This document shows, in pieces, positions 27,005 through 35,971 of a DNA stretch of 64,000 nt (positions are counted from its first letter, which is position 1; the number at the start of each line of letters is the position of its first letter). Source of the stretch: Thiomargarita sp. (GTDB lineage Bacteria > Pseudomonadota > Gammaproteobacteria > Beggiatoales > Beggiatoaceae). Location of the stretch: positions 119,421-183,420 of the forward strand of contig DYNP01000008.1 in assembly GCA_020721005.1 (NCBI GenBank), in the 5' to 3' direction. The translations under genes and the position numbers were made by a program. Under the pieces are notes generated by a model. That model was not told the origin of the DNA. It was given only the letters and a program-made list of their open reading frames with translations, and did no database searches.

Positions 27005-29353
27005 ATGAAAAATACAACTATACTACCGCTCATTATAATCAGTCTTTATGGCTGTAATACGTTAACTGTCAACCCTGAAGTGCTGACTGAATCGGCCGTA
27101 TCGGCTGCCCAGTCACAAAGTCCAACCGTTCAGAGTGATCTGCCAGAAATTGTAGAAGCACTCAACCGTGATCCCGTCTTTGATAATACTCTGAAAGAGC
27201 AATCATTGGCGGACAACTATGCCACTTATGCTTACTTAAATCATGGATTTTACGACGATCCAACTGAAACTCACTTCCTCCACGCTGCTCCAGATGAAGC
27301 AGCCCAAGCTGTGTTTTCATCTGCCTCAACAGAGCAGATCCGCATTAACCCTCCCCCTCAACTTAACAACCCTCCCCCTCAACCCGTCCAAAGACATTTG
27401 ACAACCCAGAATAATCCTCAGGTTAATCCGCCGATTATTCCCAAAGTTTTGGACACCTCTGAAAAATTTAAGCGTTACCAATCTACCAATACTTCCCAAA
27501 ATCTTTGGGATAGAATCCGCAAAGGGTATAATTTTGCCGTCGTTGACAATGCTTATACGCAACGAGCCTTGGAAAAATACCTACAACATACCCGTTATTT
27601 TGACAATTTGGCGATCAAAGCTGCCCCTTATCTACACTACATTGTGGAGCAGGTCGAAAAGCGCAAATTACCCCTTGAAATCGCCCTCCTACCAGCCATT
27701 GAAAGTGGCTTTGAGCCCCTTGCACTTTCCCCAAAAAGTGCTGCAGGAATTTGGCAATTCATTCCCTCCACTGGCCGTGACTATGGTTTAACTCAGACGG
27801 AAGAATATGATGCCAGAAGGGACCTCATGGCATCCACCCAAGCGGCTCTTAATTATTTGGAACGCTTACACGATCTATTTAATAACGACTGGTTTCTAGC
27901 CTTGGCTGCCTACAACTATGGGGAAGGTAATGTTAGAAAAGCCATTCGGAAAAATGAGGCCGAAGGTAAGCCAACTGATTACTGGTCCCTTTCCTTACCC
28001 GGTGAGACTCGATGGTATGTTCCCAAACTGTTGGCAGTGACCAAAGTAATTGCCAATCCTGAACAATACCGTATTCAGTTGCGTTCAATTCCCAATCGTC
28101 CCTACCTGACCCAGATAGAAGTGAATCGGCAAATGAGTTTAGCCATTGCTGCCAAATTGGCTGACTTGACGCCTAATGACTTTAGAAATCTCAACGCAGG
28201 TTATCGTTTGGGAATTACCACTCCTCCTCACAAGTTAACGATACCCATTCATAAACTCAACCTGTTCAAGCAACAATTGGCCAAAGCCAATTTGCCGCCT
28301 CCCATACCACTCAACAGTTTATTGAACAATCCACAATTGTTGGAGGAACAAACGGTAGCCTTGTATGACCAACCTCCCACAACTCCTGGAGTTTTGGTAA
28401 AAGAGGAAACTCCCTTGGGACTTTTAGAAACTACTCGTTATCAGGTAAGGAAAGGAGATACTTTGGGTTTGCTGGCCCAGCGTTACCAAATTTCTAAAAG
28501 GGAATTACAACAACTCAATAACCTATCTGGTCACATTCTAAAGGTGGGACAATTTCTGACCGTGCCCATGCAATCTACAGTTTCAACAGAGGAATCTACT
28601 CCAGATTCAAAAGAGGCTACAGCCGTTACGGTGACTGCCTTATCAGTGCCTAATGAACCTAAAAAAGACATTCCCAAAACTGCGAAGCATCGCGTCCGGA
28701 GAGGAGACACTTTAGACAGCATTGCTCAACATTATCAAACCACAGTGGCTCAACTTCGCCAACTCAATCGGTTACAGAGACGTTACTTAATTGCAGGGCA
28801 AACTCTAAAAGTGCCTGAGTTACCAACCCCAACTGCCCAAGAAACAACACTGGCAATCGTAGATCCTCAAAGGATCGAAGATCCAGTGGCAAAACAAGCA
28901 GTTCAGGAACAAGCGGTGGCAATTAAACCTTTGGGACATCGGGTTAGGAAAGGAGAAGTTTTGAGTGAGATCGCGCGACAACACGCTACGAATGTGAGTA
29001 CGCTTCGTTCCTTAAATCAACTGTCTGGGAATACCATCAAGGTGGGTCAAATCCTATTGATCCCAGACCCTCAACCCCAGAATCCAACTCCCGTTCCCAC
29101 CGCTGTTCCCACAGTGGCTCAGGCAGGCAGTTCAGGTTCAGAGTCTTCCCCCGCTTCACCAACTCCGGACACTACCGAAGAACTTGCGGAAGATAAAAAG
29201 AAAGTGATTCACACCGTTAAATCGGGAGACAGTTTATGGGAAATTGCCCGAGATTATCAAGTCAGTGTGGAGAAACTTAATGAATGGAATCAATTGACTA
29301 CCGGTTCATTACAACTGGGTCAAAAATTAACCATTTGGCAGGAGGGCGCCTAA
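27005..29353 (+). CDS. mltD: membrane-bound lytic transglycosylase MltD with four LysM domains
   Basis: Cleaves peptidoglycan glycan strands. The N-terminus ends in a lipobox-like SLYGC, suggesting an outer-membrane lipoprotein. An SLT catalytic domain (about 215-350) holds E233 in AIESGFEPLA, then GIWQFIPSTG and AYNYGEGNV. Four LysM peptidoglycan-binding domains follow at about 479-522, 562-605, 645-688 and 736-779, separated by Pro/Thr-rich linkers; E. coli MltD has two. The frame could also start at TTG 26999; I chose the ATG six bases later. Neither start has a good ribosome site. Confidence 0.94.
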   Translation: MKNTTILPLIIISLYGCNTLTVNPEVLTESAVSAAQSQSPTVQSDLPEIVEALNRDPVFDNTLKEQSLADNYATYAYLNHGFYDDPTETHFLHAAPDEAAQAVFSSASTEQIRINPPPQLNNPPPQPVQRHLTTQNNPQVNPPIIPKVLDTSEKFKRYQSTNTSQNLWDRIRKGYNFAVVDNAYTQRALEKYLQHTRYFDNLAIKAAPYLHYIVEQVEKRKLPLEIALLPAIESGFEPLALSPKSAAGIWQFIPSTGRDYGLTQTEEYDARRDLMASTQAALNYLERLHDLFNNDWFLALAAYNYGEGNVRKAIRKNEAEGKPTDYWSLSLPGETRWYVPKLLAVTKVIANPEQYRIQLRSIPNRPYLTQIEVNRQMSLAIAAKLADLTPNDFRNLNAGYRLGITTPPHKLTIPIHKLNLFKQQLAKANLPPPIPLNSLLNNPQLLEEQTVALYDQPPTTPGVLVKEETPLGLLETTRYQVRKGDTLGLLAQRYQISKRELQQLNNLSGHILKVGQFLTVPMQSTVSTEESTPDSKEATAVTVTALSVPNEPKKDIPKTAKHRVRRGDTLDSIAQHYQTTVAQLRQLNRLQRRYLIAGQTLKVPELPTPTAQETTLAIVDPQRIEDPVAKQAVQEQAVAIKPLGHRVRKGEVLSEIARQHATNVSTLRSLNQLSGNTIKVGQILLIPDPQPQNPTPVPTAVPTVAQAGSSGSESSPASPTPDTTEELAEDKKKVIHTVKSGDSLWEIARDYQVSVEKLNEWNQLTTGSLQLGQKLTIWQEGA

Positions 29354-29362
29354 AAAAACTCA

Positions 29363-29385
29363 GGGGAAGGTTTGTCACCTTCCCC
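29363..29385 (+). terminator. hairpin after mltD
   Basis: GGGGAAGG and CCTTCCCC form a perfect 8-bp stem around TTTGTCA, ten bases after the mltD stop. The tract after it (CTATTCCCTCTT) is only moderately T-rich. Confidence 0.65.
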
Positions 29386-29599
29386 CTATTCCCTCTTACC
29401 GAAATTGCATTCTCCTCACCATAATCCCCCTGTCTTTTCCTCCCGATAATTCTCCCCCAATTGCCCTTTCAAAAAATTAAAGAATGGCAAGTATGACGCA
29501 CCTTACGTTCTCTGTTATAATTGGACAAGGGATAATTTGTAAAGTCTGATTCAGACCATTTATTGGTAATTAGAGAATGTAAGAAACAGTCAAGCAAGA

Positions 29600-30598
29600 T
29601 CAATCCTTTTGACAGGCGGGCAATATGAGGTCTCTAACCAATTCCGACAAACTGAGTAATTCTGGATAATTGCCCGCAACTTCAACTATATAGTTCAACG
29701 TACGGGGAATATCCTTAAGATATCCGGATTTCCCATCCCTATGATATAGACGCGCAAAAATGCCACTGGCTTTTAAATGGCGTTGAATTCCCATCCAATC
29801 AAACCATCGCAAAAACTCATTTTCATCAATTCCCTTCATCAAATCTGCTGATTGAGCCAGTTGATAATAACTTAAAGCCCAACGATTCACTTGATCCAAG
29901 GGCCAGGCAATGTAACAGTCTCTCAACAAGGAAACCAAATCATACGTGATAGGTCCCTTAACTGCATCTTGAAAATCCAAAATTCCAGGATTGTGTTTGG
30001 GAACTACCATCAAATTTCGAGAATGATAGTCCCTGTGTACAAAAACACAAGGTTGAGACAGTGCACTTTGGCTCAATTTTTCAAAGCAATCAGCCAGTTC
30101 AATTGTCTGTTGGGAAGACAATTGATAATGCAAGTGTTGACTCACCAACCAGTCCCTAAACAAATTCATTTCCGCATGTAATAATCGGTGATCATAATTG
30201 GAAATATCTTTGGAAGAAGTATGAACTTGCATTACAATCAAGGCATTGATAGCTGCAGCATATAAATTCTCCACTTGTTGAGTTGAAGCCATGGACAATT
30301 GATCCAGGTACAATTGACTTCCCAAATCAGTCAACAGTAAGAATCCCTGCTCAAATTGTTTGGCAATCACCTCAGGCGCATTTAATCCACTGTCAATCAA
30401 ACGCTGACTGAGGTTAACAAAGGGATGGCAATCCTCTTTATCAGGAGGAGCATCCATGGCAATAAGAATAGCGCCAGCCAAAGTCACCCGGTAATAACGC
30501 CGGAAACTGGCATCATTGGTGACGGGCAGCAAGCTGAATTCCTCTGTATTCAATTGAGTAATTAACCAATTTTTTAACTGAAAAATACGTTCAGACAT
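29600..30598 (-). CDS. amgK: AmgK-like sugar kinase (aminoglycoside phosphotransferase fold)
   Basis: A 332-residue APH-fold kinase. The catalytic loop is HRDYHSRNLM and the metal site GILDFQDAVKGP, both typical of AmgK, the anomeric N-acetylmuramate/N-acetylglucosamine kinase of peptidoglycan recycling. In Pseudomonas it is encoded beside murU; no nucleotidyltransferase gene is adjacent here. The ATG at 30598 is used, with a GTG nine bases upstream possible. It is divergent from rpoH. Confidence 0.82.
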   Translation of the reverse strand: MSERIFQLKNWLITQLNTEEFSLLPVTNDASFRRYYRVTLAGAILIAMDAPPDKEDCHPFVNLSQRLIDSGLNAPEVIAKQFEQGFLLLTDLGSQLYLDQLSMASTQQVENLYAAAINALIVMQVHTSSKDISNYDHRLLHAEMNLFRDWLVSQHLHYQLSSQQTIELADCFEKLSQSALSQPCVFVHRDYHSRNLMVVPKHNPGILDFQDAVKGPITYDLVSLLRDCYIAWPLDQVNRWALSYYQLAQSADLMKGIDENEFLRWFDWMGIQRHLKASGIFARLYHRDGKSGYLKDIPRTLNYIVEVAGNYPELLSLSELVRDLILPACQKD

Positions 30599-30641
30599 CC
30601 TTAACACCTTAAAAATTGAAGTGTTTCGTAAAAAAATAGAC

Positions 30642-30670
30642 TTGACAGTTTAATAGTTGACTATTAAACT
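30642..30670 (+). promoter_or_regulatory. rpoH promoter with palindromic operator in the spacer
   Basis: A perfect -35 box TTGACA (30642-30647) is followed 17 bases later by a weak -10 TAAACT (30665-30670). The spacer holds a perfect palindrome, GTTTAATAGT-TG-ACTATTAAAC (30648-30669), reaching into the -10. A protein bound there would block RNA polymerase. It lies about 60 bases upstream of the rpoH ATG. Confidence 0.55.
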
Positions 30671-30728
30671 CAGAATATAGCTTCACCCCTCCCCTTAGCT
30701 TCCTTTTACTACTGAATTGGAGATAGCA

Positions 30729-31592
30729 ATGACTTCCCTCACGTTAGCCTTACCCACGACTCCCAAATCAAGCATCGAAGGCTATGCTAAGGCAATCAAG
30801 GGCATTCCCTTGTTATCCGTTGAAGACGAGCAAGCTTTAGCAATCCGCTATCAGGGGGAACAGGATTTAGAAGCTGCCCGCTTATTAGTGATGTCTCACT
30901 TACGGTTTGTCATGCATATTGCAAATACCTACAAGGGCTATGGATTGTCCCAAGCCGATTTGATTCAAGAAGGGAACATTGGTTTGATGAAAGCGGTCAA
31001 ACGTTTCAATCCCAGCTTGGGAGTCCGTTTAGTTTCATTTGCAGTGCATTGGATTCGCGCAGAGATTCATGAATATATTTTGCGTAATTGGCGCATAGTT
31101 AAAGTGGCAACTACCAAGTCCCAACGCAAATTATTTTTCAATTTACGCAGTTCCAAAAAGCGTTGGGGTTGGCTGACCTCTTTGGAGGTAGAAAAAGTGG
31201 CTCGGGATTTGGGTGTCAGTACCAAAGATGTTTTGGAAATGGAAATGCGCCTAAGTACTCATGACCTGTCTTTTGAATCCCCGATGGATGGGGAAGAAGA
31301 TGAGACTGACAGCATTTCCCCTTCCGTTTATTTAGAAGATCACCGGTATGATCCTTCCCTGCTTATTGAACAACATGAGTGGGAAACCCACAGTCAAACT
31401 CAATTGCATCAGGCTTTAAAACAGTTAGATCTTCGTAGCCAAGATATTCTACAAAAACGGTGGCTTAACCCGGAAAAAGTGACTTTACAGGTTTTGGCCG
31501 AGTATTACCAAGTTTCCGCAGAGCGCATTCGACAAATCGAGAACACTGCGATCAAAAAACTTAAGCAGAATTTGAATTTATTCAATCAGTAA
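30729..31592 (+). CDS. rpoH: heat-shock sigma factor RpoH (sigma-32)
   Basis: A 287-residue group 3 sigma factor. Region 2 contains the DLIQEGNIGLMKAV core-binding helix and VSFAVHWIRAEI; region 4.2 ends VSAERIRQIENTAIKKLK. The RpoH box is recognisable as QRKLFFNLR. It directs transcription of chaperone and protease genes. The ATG at 30729 has GGAG eight bases upstream. Unlike the usual ftsX-rpoH neighbourhood, it stands next to an amgK-like gene. Its stop lies six bases from the convergent HMA gene's stop. Confidence 0.95.
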   Translation: MTSLTLALPTTPKSSIEGYAKAIKGIPLLSVEDEQALAIRYQGEQDLEAARLLVMSHLRFVMHIANTYKGYGLSQADLIQEGNIGLMKAVKRFNPSLGVRLVSFAVHWIRAEIHEYILRNWRIVKVATTKSQRKLFFNLRSSKKRWGWLTSLEVEKVARDLGVSTKDVLEMEMRLSTHDLSFESPMDGEEDETDSISPSVYLEDHRYDPSLLIEQHEWETHSQTQLHQALKQLDLRSQDILQKRWLNPEKVTLQVLAEYYQVSAERIRQIENTAIKKLKQNLNLFNQ

Positions 31593-31598
31593 CTGTTC

Positions 31599-31808
31599 TC
31601 AAATTTGGGCAGGATAACCGATTTCCTTTAACAAGGTTGCGATATCCTCCCAATTTAACGGGGGCTCTTCCCACTCGATGATCGCGGTCTTTTGAGTATG
31701 ATCGGCTTTGGCAGCAATCATTCCCTTCAGTTCCTTCAATTCTCCTTCCACGGTGTGAACACAATGACCACAATTTAAATTGGGAATGTTAATTGTTTTC
31801 TTAGGCAT
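31599..31808 (-). CDS. heavy-metal-associated (HMA) domain metallochaperone
   Basis: A 69-residue protein made of a single HMA domain with motif LNCGHCVHTVE (C13 and C16 as metal ligands). Resembles CopZ/Atx1-type copper chaperones; the extra histidines beside the cysteines could tune metal choice. GGAG precedes the ATG. It lies 60 bases after the OmpA-like gene on the same strand. No copper ATPase is nearby. Confidence 0.9.
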   Translation of the reverse strand: MPKKTINIPNLNCGHCVHTVEGELKELKGMIAAKADHTQKTAIIEWEEPPLNWEDIATLLKEIGYPAQI

Positions 31809-31868
31809 ATTTGAAACTCCTTAAAATGGTAAAAAAAGGGGACTGTACCTTCTAACTTCTGTAAATGG

Positions 31869-32468
31869 CTAGGGAATTTGCCCCTGATCTAAGATAATCA
31901 CTTCCACTCGACGACTTTGCTTAGTACCTTGAGCAAGATTCCCAATTCCTCCTTTCCCCAGTCCTTTGGCAATTATTCGATTTGAAGGCACTCCTTGGCG
32001 AACTAAGGCAAATCGGATTTCTTCTGCTACCCGTTGTGACAATCCCAGATTAAAATCATAATCGCCCTTGCCTTCACTGTACCCTTCTATCCTGACCAAT
32101 TGTTGAGGATGATGTTTCAAAAAAGCGGCCAATCTTTGAATGTGGGAAGAATTCGACAAATCGGCTGAATTGCGACCATAAAAATCATTGTCAAATATCA
32201 AAGACCAGCCTTGGGGAGTTTTACGATGAGTCATAGATTCCCGCAATTTTTCCAAAGTAGGTGGTTGACTTTGTTCATCAAAGGCAGGTTTGACTTCAAC
32301 TGGTTTTTTTTCAGGCTTAACTGGAGAATCTGCAACAACTTCTGTTGTTTGGGTAGATTTGTCTGATATCACTTCTTCTCCATCAATTTCTGGAGACCCC
32401 GTGCAGGCTACCAGACAATGGATCAGTAAGGTGCCGCCCAGTAATTGGGTAATACTTCTGCTTATCAT
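31869..32468 (-). CDS. OmpA-family peptidoglycan-associated lipoprotein
   Basis: A 199-residue protein with a lipoprotein signal ending LVAC (C22), a linker of about 60 residues rich in Lys, Pro and Glu, and a C-terminal OmpA-like domain (about 85-197) with the peptidoglycan-binding segment YSEGKGDYDFNLGLSQRVAEE. Expected in the outer membrane and bound to peptidoglycan. It is 20 bases downstream of the membrane-protein gene and probably part of an operon with the CUB-like gene, suggesting an envelope-spanning assembly. Confidence 0.9.
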   Translation of the reverse strand: MISRSITQLLGGTLLIHCLVACTGSPEIDGEEVISDKSTQTTEVVADSPVKPEKKPVEVKPAFDEQSQPPTLEKLRESMTHRKTPQGWSLIFDNDFYGRNSADLSNSSHIQRLAAFLKHHPQQLVRIEGYSEGKGDYDFNLGLSQRVAEEIRFALVRQGVPSNRIIAKGLGKGGIGNLAQGTKQSRRVEVIILDQGQIP

Positions 32469-32488
32469 GCTATTTCCTAAAGACTAGG

Positions 32489-33127
32489 TTAATTTTTAGA
32501 ATCTTGCAAAAATTGTTGTCGCTGTTGTTCAAATTGTATCAATTGGTTGCCAAAAGCAGACCAAGAATTTGGGACTTCCTCAACTTGAGTGATAAAACTG
32601 GAAATTGCCGCTGGTTTTTCTGTTGGACTGGTGTTTGAATTATTCTCCGTGGAAGAAAAGTTAGTATTGACCAAGGACACTGGAGACTGTTGATCAGGGA
32701 TCTTGGCTGGCAGTAAGTCAGACAATGCAGTAATTAGTTCCGTTTGTTCCCGTTCCAAATGTAGCAATTCTGAACTGAATTGAGACCAATAAACTGGTTG
32801 TGGGGAAGGTGGAGGTTTGGGAACAATGATTTCTGGTTTTGATTGGGAAATCGCGCCGGACTCAGTTGATTGAGACGATGCTTCTAGGGAAGCAGAAGTC
32901 GCTGATTCCAAAGGGGGAATGATGGGGGAAATTGAGGCCACTTGCCATGCGATAAAGCCAATTAAGAGGAGGATAATCAATAGCAAGATAGCAAAAGTTC
33001 TTTTTTTCCCAGTTCTCGAGTTGGGTGAATTTGGGGTTTGAAACAGGCGGCTACGCATTTTATTTACAATGGAGATCGATTCTTCTTTATCGTCAGTCGA
33101 TATAAAATTGGCATGTTCAGTTTTCAT
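32489..33127 (-). CDS. single-pass membrane protein, unknown function
   Basis: A 212-residue protein with a cytoplasmic N-terminus of about 44 residues, one membrane helix (about 45-64, TFAILLLIILLLIGFIAW) and a Ser/Pro-rich periplasmic part with two similar helical segments (VYWSQFSSELLHLEREQTEL and NSWSAFGNQLIQFEQQRQQF). The repeated W-S-x-F-x-x-x-L-x-x-x-E pattern suggests a duplicated motif. Its ATG overlaps the stop of the CUB-like gene by four bases (ATGA), so the two are coupled. No family recognised. Confidence 0.8.
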   Translation of the reverse strand: MKTEHANFISTDDKEESISIVNKMRSRLFQTPNSPNSRTGKKRTFAILLLIILLLIGFIAWQVASISPIIPPLESATSASLEASSQSTESGAISQSKPEIIVPKPPPSPQPVYWSQFSSELLHLEREQTELITALSDLLPAKIPDQQSPVSLVNTNFSSTENNSNTSPTEKPAAISSFITQVEEVPNSWSAFGNQLIQFEQQRQQFLQDSKN

Positions 33128-34191
33128 TTTGTATAATCTGGGTGAATGGTTTTTAACAAATTGTGAATGGCTTGCTCATCTTGGGCAAGAGCGTTGACCA
33201 TTTTTTCCAACTCATTGAGTTCAATCAGGTTATGTAGATCTGAAGAAGTCAACGTGTGCATCAGGGCTAAGCGCGTGGCTTGTTCATAAACTGTGGCGTT
33301 GACTGCCAAAAAATGAAAAAGTAACTCCACTTTTTTGGAATACCCTTTGAGGCTGTGTTCTAACAACTCTTGTTTTTCCGTGAATTGTTGCCAATCCAAT
33401 TGTTGCTGGGTTATTTGCTCTATAATACGTTGATAGGCTTGAATAGAAACTGTGAGCCGATTTTGTTCAAAGGGGGACAATGTTGAATCTTGCTCTGCTG
33501 CCTGTGCTTCATGGAGTGCATTTTGATAACTCAGCAAATTTTTTTGTAACTCCTGTTGATAACCAACCGTTTCATCTTTTAAACTGGTGATCAGGGCGAA
33601 TTGAGTTTGATGAAGATCCATGATTTTGGAACGTAAGTTAGCAGTGTCCTGATAGATTTTGGTCAGCATGGACAGTTGGGCAATGACCATTTCTCGCAAC
33701 GGTTGTTCCTGAGCAGGAATATTTTTGGAAATATTTTTAAATTCAGTTAAATGGGCAGTTACTTTTTGATGAATTTGGGCAGTGCCTTGTTTTAAAATTT
33801 TGTCCGCTATGCGCAATAAACGACTTTTGAATTCTCCAAAGAGGCTGGCTGGTCGAACTTCCACTTTAACCCCCGTTTCCTCACTGCGATTGTCCGAGTA
33901 GAAGTGCAGATAAATCTTTGTCCCTTTGATGGTGAAAGCTGTGTTTATGGGACCGCTCAATTTATGAATTAAGATTTTTTGGGCATCATAAATGCTGAGA
34001 AAATCATAGCCTTGTTCAGTCATGCCTTCTATTCTTACTTCCAGTGCTTCCACACCGGGAATGGTCAATTCTCGATTTTCGTTGAGATTTTTGGCATAAG
34101 TGCTCTGAGTGTGATCGGCATATTTTCCTACTGTAAATATTGTTGCTGAGCTTGTAAAATACAGCCATAACAAGAGGTTCAGTGATAACAT
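33124..34191 (-). CDS. exported protein with CUB-like domain and coiled coil
   Basis: A 355-residue protein with a signal peptide (MLSLNLLLWLYFTSSA). Residues 30-115 resemble a CUB domain: VEALEVRIEGMTEQGYDFLS, YDFLSIYD, KLSGPINTAFTIKG and a closing strand VKVEVRP. CUB domains are calcium-dependent adhesion modules, common in eukaryotes and rarer in bacteria. Residues 120-355 are long helices, likely coiled coil. It lies 37 bases after radA and overlaps the next gene. A structural or adhesive role in the envelope is likely but unproven. Confidence 0.75.
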   Translation of the reverse strand: MLSLNLLLWLYFTSSATIFTVGKYADHTQSTYAKNLNENRELTIPGVEALEVRIEGMTEQGYDFLSIYDAQKILIHKLSGPINTAFTIKGTKIYLHFYSDNRSEETGVKVEVRPASLFGEFKSRLLRIADKILKQGTAQIHQKVTAHLTEFKNISKNIPAQEQPLREMVIAQLSMLTKIYQDTANLRSKIMDLHQTQFALITSLKDETVGYQQELQKNLLSYQNALHEAQAAEQDSTLSPFEQNRLTVSIQAYQRIIEQITQQQLDWQQFTEKQELLEHSLKGYSKKVELLFHFLAVNATVYEQATRLALMHTLTSSDLHNLIELNELEKMVNALAQDEQAIHNLLKTIHPDYTK

Positions 34192-34228
34192 AGCGGCATC
34201 ATTTGAGTCAATGAGAATGAAACTTTAT

Positions 34229-35617
34229 TTAAAGGGATTGTAAGGCCTCAGTGAGGCGAGAAACTGCCAATATGTTGAGTTCAGGCACCGCTTCTCTGGG
34301 CAGGTTGAGTTTTGGAATAATGGCTCGATCAAAACCATGTTTGGCGGCTTCTTTTAAACGAACCAGTCCATTGGGAACTGGTCTAATTTCCCCAGTCAAG
34401 CCCACTTCTCCAAATACCACCAGTCCCTTTGGCAAAGGTTGATTACGTAGACTGGATAGGATGGCTAAGAGTACAGCCAAGTCGGCGCCAGTTTCACTGA
34501 TACGAACTCCTCCTACGACATTGACAAAGACATCTTGGTCGTGGGTGACGATATTTCCTTGACGATAAAGTACGGCCAATAGCATGGAAAGACGATTGGA
34601 TTCCAGTCCCAAAGTTACTCTTCTTGGGGTAGGAAGGTGAGAGCGATTGACTAAGGTTTGTACTTCGACTAATAAAGGACGACTGCCTTCATGAGAGACC
34701 AAAACCACGCTGCCAGCAGCTTCTTCGGCATGGTGAGATAGAAATATGGCGGAAGGATTAGCCACTTCTTTTAAACCTTGCCCGGTCATGCCAAAAATAC
34801 CTAACTCATTGACTGCTCCAAAGCGATTTTTTATGGCACGTAACATGCGATAGGGACTGCTGCTGTCACCTTCAAAGTACAATACTGTGTCCACCATGTG
34901 CTCCAGTACTCTAGGTCCAGCTAAAGCGCCCTCCTTGGTCACATGTCCGATGAGAAACATGGTGACTTCGTATTGTTTGGCGTAGCGAACCAACAGTGCA
35001 GCACATTCTCTAACTTGGGTCACCGAACCTGGGGCGGAGTTTAAGTCCTCCGTATACACAGTTTGAATGGAATCAATCACCAATACTTGAGTTTGCTGTT
35101 GTTGTACGCTGGCTAAAATACGTTCAATTTGAATTTCAGTTAATAATTTCAAGGCACTGACTTCCAAACTGAGGCGTTGAGCGCGCATACTTACCTGTTG
35201 AGGGGATTCTTCACCCGTCACATACAACGTGTTTTGAACTTGACTCAAATGAGCCAACGCTTGCAAAAGTAAAGTGGATTTGCCGATGCCAGGATCACCT
35301 CCGATAAGGACTACAGAACCTTTGACCAAACCGCCCCCCAACACGCGATCAAGTTCAAGCAGTCCAGTAGGCGTACGAATTTCTGGAGTTGCAGGAACAG
35401 AAGTTAATGAGTAGACTGTTGACTGAGTGAGTCCCGCATAACCTGACGGATTATCAGTGACTCCCCATCCCTTTTTAAGAGAGGGATCTCCCGTCACTTC
35501 CTCTTTAACTACTTCTTCAAAGGTATTCCACTCACCACAATCTGGACATTGTCCCAACCATTTTGGAGAATAACTCCCACATTGTTGACAGCGATAGGTG
35601 GACTTTTTACGCAACAT
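34229..35617 (-). CDS. radA: DNA repair protein RadA
   Basis: A 462-residue protein with the three RadA modules. A four-cysteine zinc finger (CQQCGSY and CPDCGEW) is near residues 10-30. A RecA-like ATPase has Walker A GGDPGIGKST and the RadA-specific KNRFGAVNELG. A Lon-like C-terminal domain ends the protein. It promotes branch migration during recombination. It is the first gene of a minus-strand run that continues into envelope genes; the 37-base gap may be fortuitous. Confidence 0.97.
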   Translation of the reverse strand: MLRKKSTYRCQQCGSYSPKWLGQCPDCGEWNTFEEVVKEEVTGDPSLKKGWGVTDNPSGYAGLTQSTVYSLTSVPATPEIRTPTGLLELDRVLGGGLVKGSVVLIGGDPGIGKSTLLLQALAHLSQVQNTLYVTGEESPQQVSMRAQRLSLEVSALKLLTEIQIERILASVQQQQTQVLVIDSIQTVYTEDLNSAPGSVTQVRECAALLVRYAKQYEVTMFLIGHVTKEGALAGPRVLEHMVDTVLYFEGDSSSPYRMLRAIKNRFGAVNELGIFGMTGQGLKEVANPSAIFLSHHAEEAAGSVVLVSHEGSRPLLVEVQTLVNRSHLPTPRRVTLGLESNRLSMLLAVLYRQGNIVTHDQDVFVNVVGGVRISETGADLAVLLAILSSLRNQPLPKGLVVFGEVGLTGEIRPVPNGLVRLKEAAKHGFDRAIIPKLNLPREAVPELNILAVSRLTEALQSL

Positions 35618-35666
35618 GGTTTTTTCACCGTTTTATCAATACATTTGAATGTACATTTGTTATCAT

Positions 35667-35917
35667 TAGACCTCTTGCAAAAGTATGCGATCATGAAAAA
35701 ATGAGAATTGCCCCTCAATTAAGATACGTTGGAGTGGAGGCTTTAGCCGGTCAGCGGTAGGTCCTTGCAATTTGTGTATGTGGGAAGATGCTTACGGCTG
35801 ACCGGCTAAAGCCTCCACTCCAACGTACTTTCTGGAGCCTCCACTTTAACAGGGGGTTTCTCTTTTATTTTTTTGTATCTCATCTTTATCGCATCATTTA
35901 CTTTTACAAGAGGTCTA
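35667..35917. mobile_element. MITE-like element, copy 2, with 31-bp perfect inverted repeat
   Basis: Left end TAGACCTCTTGCAAAAG and right end CTTTTACAAGAGGTCTA are imperfect terminal inverted repeats bounded by TA. Internal arms 35725-35755 and 35797-35827 are perfect reverse complements of 31 bases (TACGTTGGAGTGGAGGCTTT ...). The loop shares the string TTGCAATTTGTGTATGTGGG with copy 3. It lies between the divergent radA and hybrid kinase genes, so it may influence both promoters. Confidence 0.75.
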
Positions 35918-35971
35918 TTGTAAAAAAACAGTTCGACTCATCTGGTTTACTCCCGATCGAAAAATAGCCCC

